64,000 nt of DNA from Haliotis asinina (GCF_037392515.1 NC_090288.1:61303673-61367672); one strand, 5' to 3'; positions 1-12,972 are shown, counted from the first letter of the stretch. The notes: generated by a model not told the origin, from the sequence alone. Numbers and translations are program-made.

Positions 1-1327
1 GATAGTTTTTACAAAATGTATGAAGATGATTTACTCATCTTGTTACTTCAAAGTTCAAATGCATTGTGTATGAACACAGGCTGATATTTCCAAACATTTA
101 CTTACTGATATGGAGTACATTATAAGCAACATACAGTATATATGAGGCTTGGTTATCATTACACATCTGCCTACGAGTAATTTTAACCTGCCAACAAACA
201 CCAGGAACATCAGACACATGCAATGGTGAAGTACATACAGCTATATATATCGTAGACAAATGTATCAATAATCAGTATTCTGTGACTTCAACAGTTAGAG
301 CAAAAGCTGATGCTGTGGTTCTGGCATACATGAACACGCAGCTGTTGATCACACATGTGATAGGGAATATCAGTGATATCAACACACTTGAACAGGGAAT
401 ATCATCTACATCAGAATACTAAACTAGGATGTGTGTCAGTCAGGCTCGTTGTCTAGTGAATCCCTTTACATGATATCCAGGTAGAGTGGAAACATGTGGA
501 TTACAGTAGAATCTATGGCCTTTAGTGACTTCCATTGATCCTGATCTGGATTTGTTCATGGGTCACCCTTGCTACTCTACTGTAAGGGTATGAGTTACGA
601 GTTAGGACAAAATAATACAAATAAATATGTTTCAATATCATTTTCACTCTTGTAGGTAATTCTTTTTAAGGATATGTTTTTTCCAAGGAAAAAAATGATA
701 TACAGTAGAAAGTACAATGAAGTGATCTCTGGCCACTTTGTTGAGATTTTGTAGTGACGTGACTTTTGTGAGTGAAGACTGAGTTGTCAATCAGCCATGA
801 ACTTACACTGAAGTTACTTTCACAGCTAATGATATACTGGAGTTCCGATGGGTACATATTGTATTCAGTACATGTATGATTCATCCCAAAGCTTGTGTCA
901 ACTGGCGTGTTTGCTGATACAGTAAGCCTCTCGTTTTTGTTATACAGGTAATATACTACGATTATCTCCCTGTAGATTGACACATCTTTCATTAGGGACA
1001 TTCAGATTGAAACACTTCTATTATTCTGTCCAACATGTTTGTGTCTCTAGTCTTGAGCCTACAATGCGAGAGTTTATTGCAGAAGATCTAAAGGGTGTCG
1101 TTACTCCTCGTCTTATTAGTTCCCAATTTGTCATTCAAGTTTAACATGAGGACAGTGTGATACAGGTGCACTGAAATTTCTTACTCTCCCTGCTGAATAT
1201 GTTGGATATGAGCAAAACAAAGAAGTTATTTCATGTAGTCACCATGCTTAAGTAACAGGTGACTAATGGGACCAATTGATCAGGCATACTAACTTGGTTG
1301 GCACATGTCATCGGGTTCCCAATTATG
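1..1327. other. Non-coding host DNA, no gene recognised
   Basis: AT-rich sequence with only short open frames. The longest, on the minus strand at 666-1001, has no recognisable motif and no supporting splice structure. No RNA gene or clear repeat was seen. Confidence 0.5.
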
Positions 1328-1415
1328 TAAACTGATGCTCATGTCGTTGTTCACTGGATTTTCTGGCCCAAAGTTGTTTATTTACAGGGCTGGCATATTG
1401 CTGAATGCTGCATTA
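1328..1415 (-). repeat. Partial copy of SINE family A
   Basis: A degenerate fragment of the repeat seen best at 5283-5550. It keeps the 'tgatgctcatg', 'cactggatt.tctgg', 'tatttacag' and 'atattgctgaatgc' blocks in reverse orientation. Confidence 0.5.
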
Positions 1416-1438
1416 ACCAACAACCTAACCAATCAGCT

Positions 1439-1540
1439 GTAGCATAGGGTTGGTAATGATGGGTTCGGTGGGCAGTGGTGGGGAAGGATGGGTTCGGTGG
1501 GCAGTGGTGGGGAAGGATGGGTTTGTTGGCTGTGGTGGAT
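1439..1540. repeat. Short direct repeat of a G-rich unit
   Basis: A unit of about 30 bp containing 'gggttcggtgggcagtggtg' occurs twice in tandem, followed by a diverged third partial copy. The minus-strand open frame here is a by-product of the repeat. Confidence 0.6.
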
Positions 1541-2485
1541 GTAAGTGGGCGTCCATATTAAGGTCATAAAGAAATACAAGCCAGAAAATCACACCCACAC
1601 CCCCTGTAGGGGCAAGCAAATGATAGGATTTGGTGAAGTGGGAGAGGGTTGGAGTTATGGGGTTTTAATCACTTCCCCACGGCAGGTGAATCGGAGAGAT
1701 TACACACGCATATATTTAGATGCCCATTAGATTTACATTTATTGAGCAGTACAGACCTCATTAAGAAACATGCTTTGTGTCCCTGTATCCTCCATTGATC
1801 GGACTATGGAATATTCATATCTTCCATGCTATCCACCACTTACAGGACTTACAGATACCAAGTTGCTAAGTGTAGAGACAGTATGGCACTCACAAAATAC
1901 AAAATTTACATTCTTGTGCATTATTGTATATTCCATATTGTAAATACCATCATATTTCTTCTGTCTTCTCTATTGCCTGCTGACAGCAATCTAAAGGAAC
2001 ATTTTATTCTGTGCAATACAGTAAAAATTCTAAACACAGAATAAAATAAAATTCTCTTTCAATATGTTTTCGCCTATTTTATATTAGTAGTTGTAAAAGA
2101 AAAATAACAATAGTGTATCATCTTGCAAAACAAACTAAAAGTAAAATTATATACCAGTATTTACAAATGAATAAGCATGCATGAAATATATGGCTACATG
2201 ACTGCATTCATAAAGCGTCTGTTTTGTAGTATGAACAGTTTCTTTGGCCTTGATTTGAAGAATGACTGCAGTTAAAATATTTTCACACTTTACTGGTGCA
2301 GCAGTATGGAATGTTCACTTAAGTGATGGAGCTATATCTATCATTGTAAAAAGGGTATATTCCAGTTTGTGAGCATACCACACACCAATGCTAATGTATG
2401 TCAGAAAAATATCAGTACAGATGAAATATTTCCAAAGGAATGGAAAAAATATCACATTTTAAATAATTTCTCTTCATCAATCATC
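1541..2485. other. Non-coding host DNA, no gene recognised
   Basis: AT-rich sequence with short open frames only. No splice-supported exon, RNA gene or repeat was recognised. Confidence 0.45.
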
Positions 2486-3071
2486 CTCCTTGGCTTCATC
2501 CTCCATCCTCCTTGGCTTCATCCTCCTTGGCTTCATCATCCATCCTCCTTGGCTTCATCATCCATCCTCCTTGGCTTCATCATCCATCCTCCTTGACTTC
2601 ATCCTCCTTGGCTTCATCATCCATCCTCCTTGGCTTCATCATCCATCCTCCTTGGCTTCATCATCCATCCTCCTTGGCTTCATCATCCATCCTCCTTGAC
2701 TTCATCATCCATCCTCCTTGGCTTCATCATCCATCCTCCTTGGCTTCATCATCCATCCTCCTTGGCTTCATCATCCATCCTCCTTGGCTTCATCATCCAT
2801 CCTCCTTGACTTCATCCTCCTTGGCTTCATCATCCATCCTCCTTGGCTTCATCATCCATCCTCCTTGGCTTCATCATCCATCCTCCTTGGTTTCATCATC
2901 CATCCTCCTTGACTTCATCATCCATCCTCCTTGGTTTCATCATCCATCCTCCTTGACTTCATCATCCATCCTCCTTGGCTTCATCATCCATCCTCCTTGA
3001 CTTCATCATCCATCCTCCTTGGCTTCATCATCCATCCTCCTTGGCTTCATCATCCATCCTCCTTGGCTTCA
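2486..3071. repeat. 22-bp minisatellite (CATCCTCCTTGGCTTCATCAT type)
   Basis: About 26 tandem copies of a 22-bp unit, with a few shortened units ('catcctccttggcttcatcctcc') and point variants (ggcttc, gacttc, ggtttc). Because 22 is not a multiple of 3, all three frames read the same 22-residue periodic peptide, which explains the overlapping open frames. It is not a gene. Confidence 0.95.
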
Positions 3072-4687
3072 TTATTTGCATTTTATGAATCTTATAAATC
3101 CACATATGAATACAATGGCACATTTTACTTTTGAAATATTTCATTCTCCCTGCAGCAACTCAATACTGTGTACATAATATCTCATACATAAATATATCAC
3201 TAACATCACACATTCTAAAACTTGGCTTGTTTTGACTGTAATATCTCAAATCGTAATTTGATTGTGTGCAGTGCTTGAGTTACTAGTGTATACCTTGTGA
3301 TGCTTGATAACCCTTCAACAGTGCCAACAGCAAGTTTACATTATATAAGTTTATTCCAAACTATAACCAGCCATCAATCAAACATTCTCCAGCCCTTCAA
3401 AGAATTTCTATGCTTCAAACATCTCCCACTGGAGGGGTAGTCATGCGTGAAAATTTGATTGAATTGAACCCTTCACTTTGAGTAAACAGCTCTACGTAAC
3501 TGATATGACATTTGTTTGTTGGTTTCAATATGAGTGCAGTTACTCCTAACTGAATCTGGATTTTGTGTACACACCTACATTTGTACCCTTGTATAGAATC
3601 CCAGGTGCAGTATGACAACACCTGACCTAGTCTGTCCTTTAGGTTCTGAGAGTCTAGTCAAGCTTAGATATGGACTCATCAATTTACGTTCATTTCAAAC
3701 TGTTTTGTAACGTCCCTGACTGTGTGCAGTATATCATTAAGTCATGTATCTTGTTCAGTATGTCATTTACACAGTTGGTGTGTCAATCAGTTCAAATCAA
3801 GGTTTAGATATACAAGAATGAATGCAGAATACAACAGTTACATGATCACAAATCCCTTGTGGTTCATGGCATTGTGGTTGAGCTGCAGCCCTTAGGCTGA
3901 GCTGCATAGAGTCATAGAGTTGCAGCCCTTAGGTTGAGCTGCAGCCCTTAGGTTGTGCTGCAACTCTATGACTGATGTGTATGGCCCTATTGCCCTATGG
4001 TTAAGTCTGAAGACCTTACACTGAGTTTCTTGCCATCAGTTAGCTTCAGTCTATGGTAAAAGCCTTACTTTATAACATGTGTCACTCCAAGAGTGATTCT
4101 GTGTATTAGGAATGGACCTTCATTATGACTGCTCACCATTCCTGTGTTTGTGACAATAATCATCAGTCCACGCAAATTTGCCATAACACCATACCAATCT
4201 ATTTTCTCAAAAATAGATATTTTCATACAACAAATAACCTATAATGTTTAACATTCGTATCATGATGCTGAAACAGTGACAAAGTAAATCCCACACAACA
4301 GCACTGGTGAGAACTGATTTGTTTCACGTTGTCACATTCCAATCGTGTAGCAGTGAGTATCGCCTCTTCAGGTGACTTCAGTTTTGTGGGTTTTTTTCGC
4401 AACACATTAGAACTAAAAACAGCAATCTATAGGTTCTGTTTGTTCAGTGAAGACCCCCTGTGACCTTGAATGCACATGCACTGCCCTTACCCCCTGCCTC
4501 CTTGACCCGAGGTTAGACCTTCCACTCCAGGTGATATATATATATGTGTACGTATTGAGAGGGTTTATCTGACATAGATAACCCTGGCAGCCACTCTGTA
4601 GGGGGCGCTGACAATCCATGATAACACAAGTAAAACACTGACAACATGGACTCCTGTGGGTCCCTTTAATACAATGTACAATGGTGT
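3072..4687. other. Non-coding host DNA, no gene recognised
   Basis: AT-rich sequence. A small direct repeat 'gagctgcagcccttaggttg' lies around 3880-3960. No exon or RNA gene was recognised. Confidence 0.45.
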
Positions 4688-5280
4688 ACCCACTAATGTC
4701 ATAGACCACCCACTATACCCTCTAATGACATGGACCATCCACTGTACATACAAATGATGTGAACCACCCACTGTACCCACTAATGACACATACCACCCAT
4801 TATACCCACAAAAGACTGTTCTCACTGTATACACTAATGACATGAACCACCCTCTGTATGCACTCAAAACATGAACCACCCTCTGTATACTCTCATGACA
4901 TGAACTACCCACTGTATACACTAATGACAAGAACCAACTTCTGTATACACTAATGACATGAACCACCCACTGTATACACTAATGACATGGACCACCCTAT
5001 GTATAGACTATTGACATGAACCACCCACTGGATACACTAATGACATGAACCACCCGACATGAACCACCCACTGTATACACTAATGATATGAACCATCCAT
5101 TGTATACACTAATGACAAGGACCATCCACTGTATAGACCAATGACATGGACCACCCACTGTACAGACTAATGACATGAACCACCCACTGTATTTACTAAT
5201 GACATGAACCACCCACTGTATACACTAATGACATGAACCACCCTCTGTACACTAATGACATGAACCACCACTAATGACAT
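4688..5280. repeat. 30-bp minisatellite, left part
   Basis: About 19 diverged copies of a 30-bp unit of the type 'cactaatgacatgaaccac' plus 'ccactgtata'. The unit length is divisible by 3, which produces the long periodic minus-strand open frames at 4565-5212. The array resumes after the SINE, at 5551-5620. Confidence 0.92.
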
Positions 5281-5282
5281 GG

Positions 5283-5550
5283 AGTGAGTGTATTTAGGTT
5301 TACAGCACACTCAGCAATATTGCAGCTATATGGCAGTGGTCTGTAAATAATTGAGTCCAGACCAGACAATCCAGTGATCAACAGCATGACCATCGATCTG
5401 CACAATTATGAACCGATGACATGTCTAAACCAAATCAGCGAGCCTGACAACCCGATCCTGTTAGTCGCCTCTTACAACAAGCATAGTTGCCTTTTATGGG
5501 AAGCATGGCTGAAAGCCTATTCTACCCGGACCTCATGGGTCAGTGACATG
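5283..5550 (+). repeat. SINE family A, near full-length copy
   Basis: A block of about 270 bp of a dispersed repeat: 'gtttacagcacactcagcaa', 'ctgtaaataattgagtccag', 'cagtgatcaacagcatgacc', 'cgatgacatgt', 'ttagtcgcctcttac', 'ccttttatggg'. Related partial copies occur at 1328, 21518, 28005, 32838, 36030, 38925 and 39235. From memory it resembles a repeat abundant in Haliotis loci. Here it splits a 30-bp minisatellite. Confidence 0.8.
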
Positions 5551-5620
5551 GACCCTCTAGTGTACCTACAAATGACATAGACTACCCACTGTACCCACTA
5601 ATGATATGGACCACCCATTG
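5551..5620. repeat. 30-bp minisatellite, right part
   Basis: About two further units of the array at 4688-5280 ('gacatggaccctctagtgta', 'actaatgatatggaccaccc'), separated from it by the SINE. Confidence 0.8.
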
Positions 5621-6365
5621 TGTCCTCTCATAAACAACTGGCTAAACCAATTAATGAGTTTCTCTAATTACTGGGATAGAGCATCCTCCAACTATATTAT
5701 GTTCCCTATTGCCTTGACCATGCATTGATTAATGCATTCCATGCATTCCAGATGTGTACTGCTACTTCCCCTGGTTGTGAGATGAACGATATAAATACTT
5801 CAAAGCAGAGTTGCAACAATGCAGATAAAATGACGGTAAGGCCATGACGTGTGACACCATGCACTCGACACAATGTTAATCAAGTCCAACAGCAAAGGAA
5901 CCTGTAACATGCAGGACTATGGTGTGTTTCTTGTAGGACATTAGTTGATTTACAAAATTAGGGCCTGTATTCAATGAAGGTAGAAAACAAGATAAGGAAA
6001 AACTTATTGCAACATAGATGTGTGATTGAAAAACTATATGAAAAGTCATTTGTTCAGGAGAGAAGAATCATGGACCCTCTGATTCAAAGAAACAAACAAT
6101 CTCATGCTGAAACATATGTTGGATGACTCCAAACAGTGTAATTGATGTACTGTAAAATAAAAAAAATCAATAGGAAAAAAAATATCTGCACTTCACATTT
6201 CTCTCAATCACTTCAAACTGATGTCAGAGGTATTTTCACATTGTGATAATGACAGAGGATGTTAGTTTGGGCAAGTACCATATTCTGACTTCAGACAAAT
6301 ATTTTATATCAAGTACTGCATACACTTCACTCAGTCAGTGCATGTCATACTGTCAACATGGCAGT
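5621..6365. other. Non-coding host DNA, no gene recognised
   Basis: AT-rich sequence with no recognisable exon, RNA gene or repeat. Confidence 0.45.
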
Positions 6366-6573
6366 ACATGTAGGCACTACCTATACACATGTAGGCACTA
6401 CCTATACACATGTAGGCACTACCTATACGCATGTAGGCACTATGTATACGCATGTAGGCACTACCTATATGCATGTAGGCACTACCTATATGCATGTAGG
6501 CACTACCTATATGCATGCAGGCACTACCTATACGCATGCAGGCACTACCTATATGCATGCAGGCACTACCTAT
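6366..6573. repeat. 21-bp minisatellite
   Basis: About ten copies of a 21-bp unit 'gcatgtaggcactacctatac' with small variants. The unit keeps frame, so both strands show 7-residue periodic open frames that are not genes. Confidence 0.93.
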
Positions 6574-7447
6574 ACATACTGAACAGCAAGAGAGACGCAA
6601 CTCTGGCTTTTTGTCAAGTTTTTAATACAAGACATGGTTACTTTTATGAGATTTCATTTTTTTCAAAACTTGTGTTTGTTTTCCCATTCAGTTTAGTATG
6701 AAAGACAGAGTATATTATGACAACAATATGATCGATCCTTTCATCATCGCTGCTTCTAACCACTATCACGATAATCTGTATATTACAGTGCCACAAGGCT
6801 GCAAGGGAAGGAATGCATTGTGCTTCAGATAAAGAGAAAACTGGCCTGTCATGCATGTATATAATTTGTCTCTTTCCTACACATACTGTGTACTGACAAT
6901 TGTGTTTTCAAAACGAATGGTCTTCAAAACTGACTATAGCATTGGCTGCACTGGCATTAGTACTTTTGTAATAATAATAGCATGATAACTTATTAATAAA
7001 GCGTCTAAAATCCATTGCAGAGATGCTCAGTGACGCTGTGATAATACTGAGGAAGAAATAGTTCATATGAGTTTTACAGAAAGACAGCAGTGAACAGGCT
7101 TTTAGCAGAGTTTCTTTAAGTTTCTTTAGATGAAATGTTCCTGGTTTCCTTTGCAAGAGAATTCCACAGTTAGGACTGGAATAGACTAAGGCTTAGTCTC
7201 TGAATATATATATAACTTTGATAGTAACAAACAAACTAATATTAATTGAAAAGGACCCCAGGGAGACCAGAGATCCAGATCAGGGACTAGACTGGGACAG
7301 GAGAGGGCTTAGAGTCTGACAGTTGGTTTGGAGATCTGTGTTGGGTGAGGAGAGAGTCAGTGGAGGACTAGAGATTTGTCTGGTGTACATACATGGAGAC
7401 TAAAGACAGTACAGTTGTAACACAGTCTGTGAGAATGCTGAGTGCTG
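6574..7447. other. Non-coding host DNA, no gene recognised
   Basis: AT-rich sequence with short unrecognised open frames on the minus strand (6644-6856, 6908-7156). No domain or splice evidence. Confidence 0.45.
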
Positions 7448-7790
7448 GTAAATGGGTGGTGATGTGTACCTGGTGGTAGAGGGGTGGTGATGCTTACCTC
7501 ATGGGCACTAAGTGGTGATAAATGGGTGGTGATGCTTACCTCAAGGGCACTTAGCGGTGGTAGATGGGTGGTGATGCTAACTTTAGGGGCACTAAGTGGT
7601 GGTAGATGGGTGGTGATGCTTACCTCATGGGCACTAAGTGGTGGTAGATGGGTGGTGATGCTTACCTCATGGGCACTTAACGGTGGTAGATAGGTGGTGA
7701 TGCTTACCTCATGGGCACTTAGCGGTGGTATATAGATGGTGATGCTTACCTCATGGGCACTAAGTGGTGGCAGATGGGTGATGATGCTTG
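7448..7790. repeat. 42-bp minisatellite
   Basis: About eight copies of a 42-bp unit built from 'gtggtgatgcttacctcatg' and 'ggcactaagtggtggtagat'. The unit is divisible by 3 and gives 14-residue periodic open frames on both strands. Confidence 0.93.
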
Positions 7791-8629
7791 GGCGGTGTCT
7801 CACTTCAAACTCATTTGGCTGGGCCACCGTCACCCCGTGGTGGAGCCCCTGGGAAACAAGAAAGCATTATATGATCTAGAATGTGAGCATGATCGACAGA
7901 TATTCTTTATTTCCTCCAATTCAATAATGATTACAATATGCAGTTATAATGTATTTTATGTCAAATGACAAAGATGGATTAACAATATAGTAAAGAATGT
8001 TCATATCCATACATGTTTTTTAGCAGGAATCATCATTTCCTTATGAAATGGTTTACATTCATTATTCCTTTTACCCATCATATCTCTCTAGTTCTATAGA
8101 ACATCCACCTTGTAAGAATAACAACATCTTGATTCCAGATCTTAACAAAAGTATTTACATCCAGAATATCACATACATGGTATATATATGGAGTTCAGGA
8201 GTTCATTTCATACATGACATAGCACATGTTTTACTATATCATTTGTTAAAGTTTTACAATAACACAATTTTAGCTTATCCACAGACTACTGGTCACTCTT
8301 CCTTGCAGCTAGCATCAAGAAAAGTAGTAATACAGTGGGGTTTCTGGACCACATGCTCCTAAGGGCTTATTTAGGTTTCATTCCGGCCCCAGCACCAAGT
8401 AAAAATAGCGAGGATTGAGCCAGAGACATCATTCAATATCCAAACAACATGGTCATCATCCAGCCTCGCTGCCACCCACACCCGTCATGACATGGCTTTG
8501 CAAGATGAGCACCCCTAAGGGCTTATTTAGGCTTAACGGGTGTTTTTGCTGTCAGGCATTCATGCTAACATTACTGTCTACAAAACAGTTTAGACCTTGA
8601 TGTGCACAGTGGGGTTTCCTTAATTGGGC
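7791..8629. other. Non-coding host DNA with a short direct repeat
   Basis: No gene recognised. The phrase 'aagggcttatttagg' occurs at about 8361 and again at about 8518, so part of this stretch may be older mobile-element debris next to the polymerase fossil. Confidence 0.4.
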
Positions 8630-9620
8630 CTTAGAAACTCCCAACATGTTGAGGTCTAAACTGTATCCATAGCTATAGGGGTAGATGGCATCATTCACAA
8701 TCCATCGTTTGGTATCAATGGATGACGAGGTCTTGTTGAGAATGATGCTGTTGATCCTATGCTTATCATTTATCAATGCACTCATGGAGTGTTTGATCGT
8801 GCATTTATCGAAGACAGCCTGTTTGAAGGGGGGTGTTGGATATAGTGTTTTCTTGATGGAATATACATCTTAGATCTTGAGCCGACGTACTTGGCAATGG
8901 GTGTGCCAGCACATTGACCCTCCATCTTACTGAGGACTTTTTTGTTGGCATGGCTGTGGATCAGACGGTCTCTTGGATAGTCGCTGATGTTGTGCAAGTG
9001 GCTGTGTTTTACCATGTCCTCATACACATCCGCGGTGTGCATTTCTAACGACAAGGAATTTGTATTGGTATACTGAGCAGCTCGCATTGATTGCCATACT
9101 GTGGTTTGAGTTGGTTGTAATAAAAGTCATCCCTCAAATGTTTCGACAGGATGAGGATGCTCATCCCCATGTAGACCGATCAGTTGAGCTTAATGTGAGT
9201 TTTGTTTATGTGTAGCACTGCCACATCGTCATTGAATATCTTGCTACAGTTGAAGGTTGTGCTGGCTTATCAATTTCCTGAGTTTTCCCGTTTGTGAGAT
9301 GGCACGAGTTTGACCATCACTCATTTTCTCAAAGTTTCCATGTTTTTGCCGTACACCAAATTGTTCATCCGTTGGTAGAGGTTGTTCTCGAAGTTGCCAG
9401 TGGCTTGTTTTCTCAGCTATTGTTCAGTCAAATGTAAGGTTCCAACCAGGGACTCTGGTTACATTTGAGCACCCCATTGTATTTTTTTTCAACTTCATGC
9501 CCAGTGCATGAAGATGCCTAGTGCACCACCTACTTGGTCTTGTGCATTAAGTTAGGGAAAAGTTTTTCCACATTGGCCAGCTTTTTTTGCCCCAAGCAAC
9601 GCATGTTGATAGTCTGACAT
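8630..9620 (-). pseudogene. Fossil Polinton DNA polymerase B, C-terminal fragment
   Basis: Read on the minus strand, this stretch matches the C-terminal third of the intact Polinton polymerase at 54618-58313, in the same order. It shows a VEKLFPNLMHKTK block (9.6 kb), a NLYQRMNNLVYGKNMETLRK motif-B region (9.4 kb) and GMSILILSKH. A degraded motif C follows (YTNTNSLSLEM, where the intact copy has YTDTDS), then DVYEDM, NKKVL.KM, CAGTPIAKY and SIDTKRWIVNDAI. Stops and frameshifts break it into pieces, including open frames at 8782-9087 and 8552-8785. The aspartates of motif C are replaced by asparagine. No capsid, integrase or inverted repeats were seen nearby, so this is an old, truncated second element. 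Confidence 0.88.
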
Positions 9621-12023
9621 CCATGCACATTTTTCAACCAATCCGATTACAGAACATGATGACTCTGGCTTACAATGGCAAATATTGAGTCATACAATCA
9701 GTGGGATAGGAATGTATAAGTTACTAGTTACTGGATCTTTACTGACACATCTTGACAGACTAACAGATAATAAATGGACCTGAATAAATGTCACTACATA
9801 ATTCATGAAAAGTTTGTTCTCAATTTGTTAAAACACTGCACGCAAAAAACTCAGTATTAGGTACACCACATGCATAACATCATAGCCTTCATTCTGTAAT
9901 TCAGCAGTTTGACTTTGTTTCCATAATTAAAAACTGTTACCTTGCATAATTGGTATTCATGACCATGACTTTACTGCAACATGTTTTAAAGTTAGGGTTA
10001 CTACCACTGGAGTCTTTCAGTTTTTGGCCTGTGGTATTCGATTCTTGGGATCACATAAATTAACAACTACTGACAGAAGGGTCATGAAGCGGATGACTGA
10101 GCAGATGTCATCTCAATTCCCATATCCAACACAATCAGTCAAACATTCTGTAACATAACCTTGTGTCATATAAATTATATACTTCATACTTTGTTCCTTA
10201 GGGACTCATCATAATTTATGGCTATGGGGGAAGTGATGGAGGGGGTGGGGGATGGAGGGGGAGGGGGTGGTGGTGGTTAACCCATTTTGTTTTGGGGAGG
10301 TAGGTAGTCATCATTTTCTGGAGGCGGAGGGGTCATTAATTTTGTGTATCACAAGCAGAGGGTGGGGTGGGGAGGTCACTTACTTTGTACATTACTTTTA
10401 TAGGGGGCTGGGGGTTGGGGTAATTCATTCATATTGTACATGCAATTCCACAGAAATCATCATCACACCGCCTGGCCATAAATTATGAACGGCCCCTTGG
10501 TGCCTCATTTGTATACCATGTTAAATGCCAATGATTCTCTGATTCACATAATCTTTAACAGAATAACTTCTAATATCACAAAAAATACACATAAAGGTCT
10601 TGAGGTCTAATTAATATCATATTTCCCGCTGACAAAGGAGTTAAGCGTTTATTTTGCCTCAAGACTGACTCCCTGCGTCATGTACAGTGTCTGTCATATA
10701 TAGACAAATACCAGTCCCCCTACCGCATCAGCGCTGTGGCATACTTATCAGCCCTAGATAACAGAAATGTACCGTGGGGTGATATATTCCTGTTCAATAG
10801 CCAATACTAGGCAATAAAGTCTTTGCAGAGAGTTAATAAACACCCTGAACATGTTGAAACAAATTCCAAGTTATGAAACAGATTTGATTGAACCACGTTT
10901 TCAATAAAAACCTCTCAAAGTACTTGCTATCTGCAATAGCAATCCAATTATAAACCTCTTCCACATGAAAACCCAGCCAGCAAAGTCAGGCAAATGATAC
11001 AGCTGTTTCACCAATCAATAACAGTTTGGCAACCCTCTTAAAATTGATTTACAGTATTTATACATTAAGTGTATGTATAAAGCAAGATGGGAACGGAATA
11101 AAATGCATATTAATTTCCCAGGGAAAAAATAATACAGAATACAGAAAATTAGAAAACCATAACTACAAAGGCACAAAAAATTACAAGTACTGAATTTTCA
11201 AAGTATTAATATTTTACATTTAAATGTATACAAGCCTAGGGCTACTGAAAAACCTTTTCAGACATGAATACATTATACATCCTTCACTTTAAACATAATA
11301 GTTATTAATTTTTTCAACATGTCTGACCCAATTAGCTTTAGTCAAATAAAAGAATATAACACGAAATGCCTTATTTAATCTATTTACAAAAGTTATCACT
11401 GTTTCAGGAATAACACTTTAATGTGCCTTGAATGTTGGAGCATACAGTGTTTGACAAAGGTGAGATCTGAGCTACATCCTGTATACCTAATCACAGTAGG
11501 AGTGAATTCTTTGTTACTTGTCTTATACAGCATACAGTCCTATTTCATTCAATTAGAAAAAGTCACACAGGATCAAACACGATGATTAATTCCACATGGA
11601 GACCGAGACATTCATCTGACTGTGCTATGTCCACTCAGAGGGAAGCTATGGCTATATCAGCCCAGGGAATTATACCCCGTGTGGGATATTCAAGCAACCA
11701 CACGCCCCGATTTAAGTGGGCACAACATGACAATAGGGCTTGTTTACACAGTCATCCGACCAATAAGTCAATGGTGTAATTGTAGACAACAATAAGTTGA
11801 AAAGCAAACAAGGTTTGGTTTCTAAAATGTCTGCCATGTAATGTAAAATGCTACCTAGTAAACGTTGCATAACGCACTACAATGGTGTATAGGGCAGTTT
11901 AAGTGTTGTGATATATACACACACTTCTTATACACCCAGTGTACCTTGAGTGATCCTTGAATGAGTTGAAATTGAAAGAAATGTGTTCTTTACTACTCCC
12001 TGTCATTTCTACTAGAGACAGGA
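9621..12023. other. Non-coding host DNA with a G-rich tract
   Basis: No gene recognised. A strongly G-rich tract on the plus strand lies at about 10225-10410. The open frame at 10252-10488 is a by-product of it. The rest is AT-rich. Confidence 0.45.
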
Positions 12024-12170
12024 TGGTGAGGTAGCCTTGTGGTTAAAGTGTTCTGTCATCACGCCGAAGATCCAGGTTCAATTCCCCACATGGGTGCAAA
12101 GTGTAAAGCCCATTTCTAGTGTCCACCATAGTGAATACTGGCATAAAACCAAACTCGCTCGCTCACTCAT
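12024..12170 (+). repeat. tRNA-derived-type SINE (family B)
   Basis: It begins 'ggtgaggtagccttgtggtt', has a B-box-like 'ggttcaattcc' at about 12073, then 'cccacatgggtgcaaagtgt', a tail-side 'ataaaaccaaactcgctcgc' and an ACTC-rich end. This fits a tRNA-type Pol III promoter followed by a body shared with copies at 31915, 36449, 39395 and 44917. The parent tRNA was not identified. Confidence 0.7.
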
Positions 12171-12303
12171 TCACCAGACAAATGATATTTAACTCTCCTC
12201 CTAACTGTTCATTCTCTGTGATGCCACTGACCAGCTGGTCACATGAAGTACACACACTGAGCATGAACGTATGAAAAATTATAATTAAACTTGTGAAACA
12301 TGG

Positions 12304-12890
12304 TTGCTTATTATAAGATTTGTTTTTTACCATATTTTTTTACAGAATAGAAAAAGTTTGTACTATGCATGGATCAGTCAGGTTGTTGGCAATGTTGATT
12401 GCTTCATATTCTTGTTTAAGCAGAGACTTTCAGACAATCATAAACAATGTTGGTTCACTTCAGTCCAAAACTCTAATAAATGTTTTTATTTCTCCCAATT
12501 CAAGACAATCTTAAATGTGGAAAGATGTTTAAATTCTGATATTCCTTTACATAGAAGATCTGCACTGTTGAGATTTAGATGTGGAAATTTTAATTAAGCA
12601 GTTGAAACTGAAGATACAATAAAGTTAATTACAATGAGAGATTATGTTCATTTTGTAAATTGAATGACAAAAATGTTGTTGAAAATGAATTTCATGTACT
12701 CCTGAAGTGTGAACGCTTTCTGGATTTATGATTAAGATATATTCAAAAGTATTTGACTGATTTTGATCCAATGCCAATTTTATTAATGTTATGAAAACAA
12801 TTAATGACTATGTTATAAAAGATGTTAGTATGTTTCTGTACCATGTACTTCAGCGCACTAGAAATGTTTCTTTTAAACAGCATGTGCACT
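12304..12890 (+). pseudogene. Decayed LINE reverse transcriptase, C-terminal zinc-finger end
   Basis: The frame at 12304-12597 reads WFTSVQNSNKCFYFSQFK and RRSALLRFRCGNFN. After frameshifts, a CSFCKLNDKNVVENEFHVLL segment with a following KC and later FLYHVLQRTRNV appear. This is the pattern I know from the extreme C terminus of non-LTR retrotransposon polyproteins: an 'RRSL.RFR.GNF' block, then a Cys-Cys-His-Cys knuckle and a terminal helix. No reverse-transcriptase palm motif remains, so it is a 5'-truncated, frameshifted copy. The clade is not assigned. Confidence 0.72.
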
Positions 12891-12941
12891 AAATTCAACA
12901 CCATATGCAAATGACTGTATGATGAGCCTGTTGCCTTTTAC

Positions 12942-12943
<2 letters not shown>

Positions 12944-12972
<29 letters not shown>

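Noticed and set aside
2486-3071. Possible CRISPR-like array
   Set aside because: The repeats are head-to-tail without unique spacers, and the host is an animal. The other minisatellites fail for the same reason.
2369-3134. Overlapping long open frames with SSILLGFIIHPPWLHH periodicity
   Set aside because: They are translations of a 22-bp tandem repeat in three frames, with no promoter, signal or flanking exon.
7357-7833. 158-codon minus-strand open frame with 14-residue periodicity
   Set aside because: A product of the 42-bp minisatellite.
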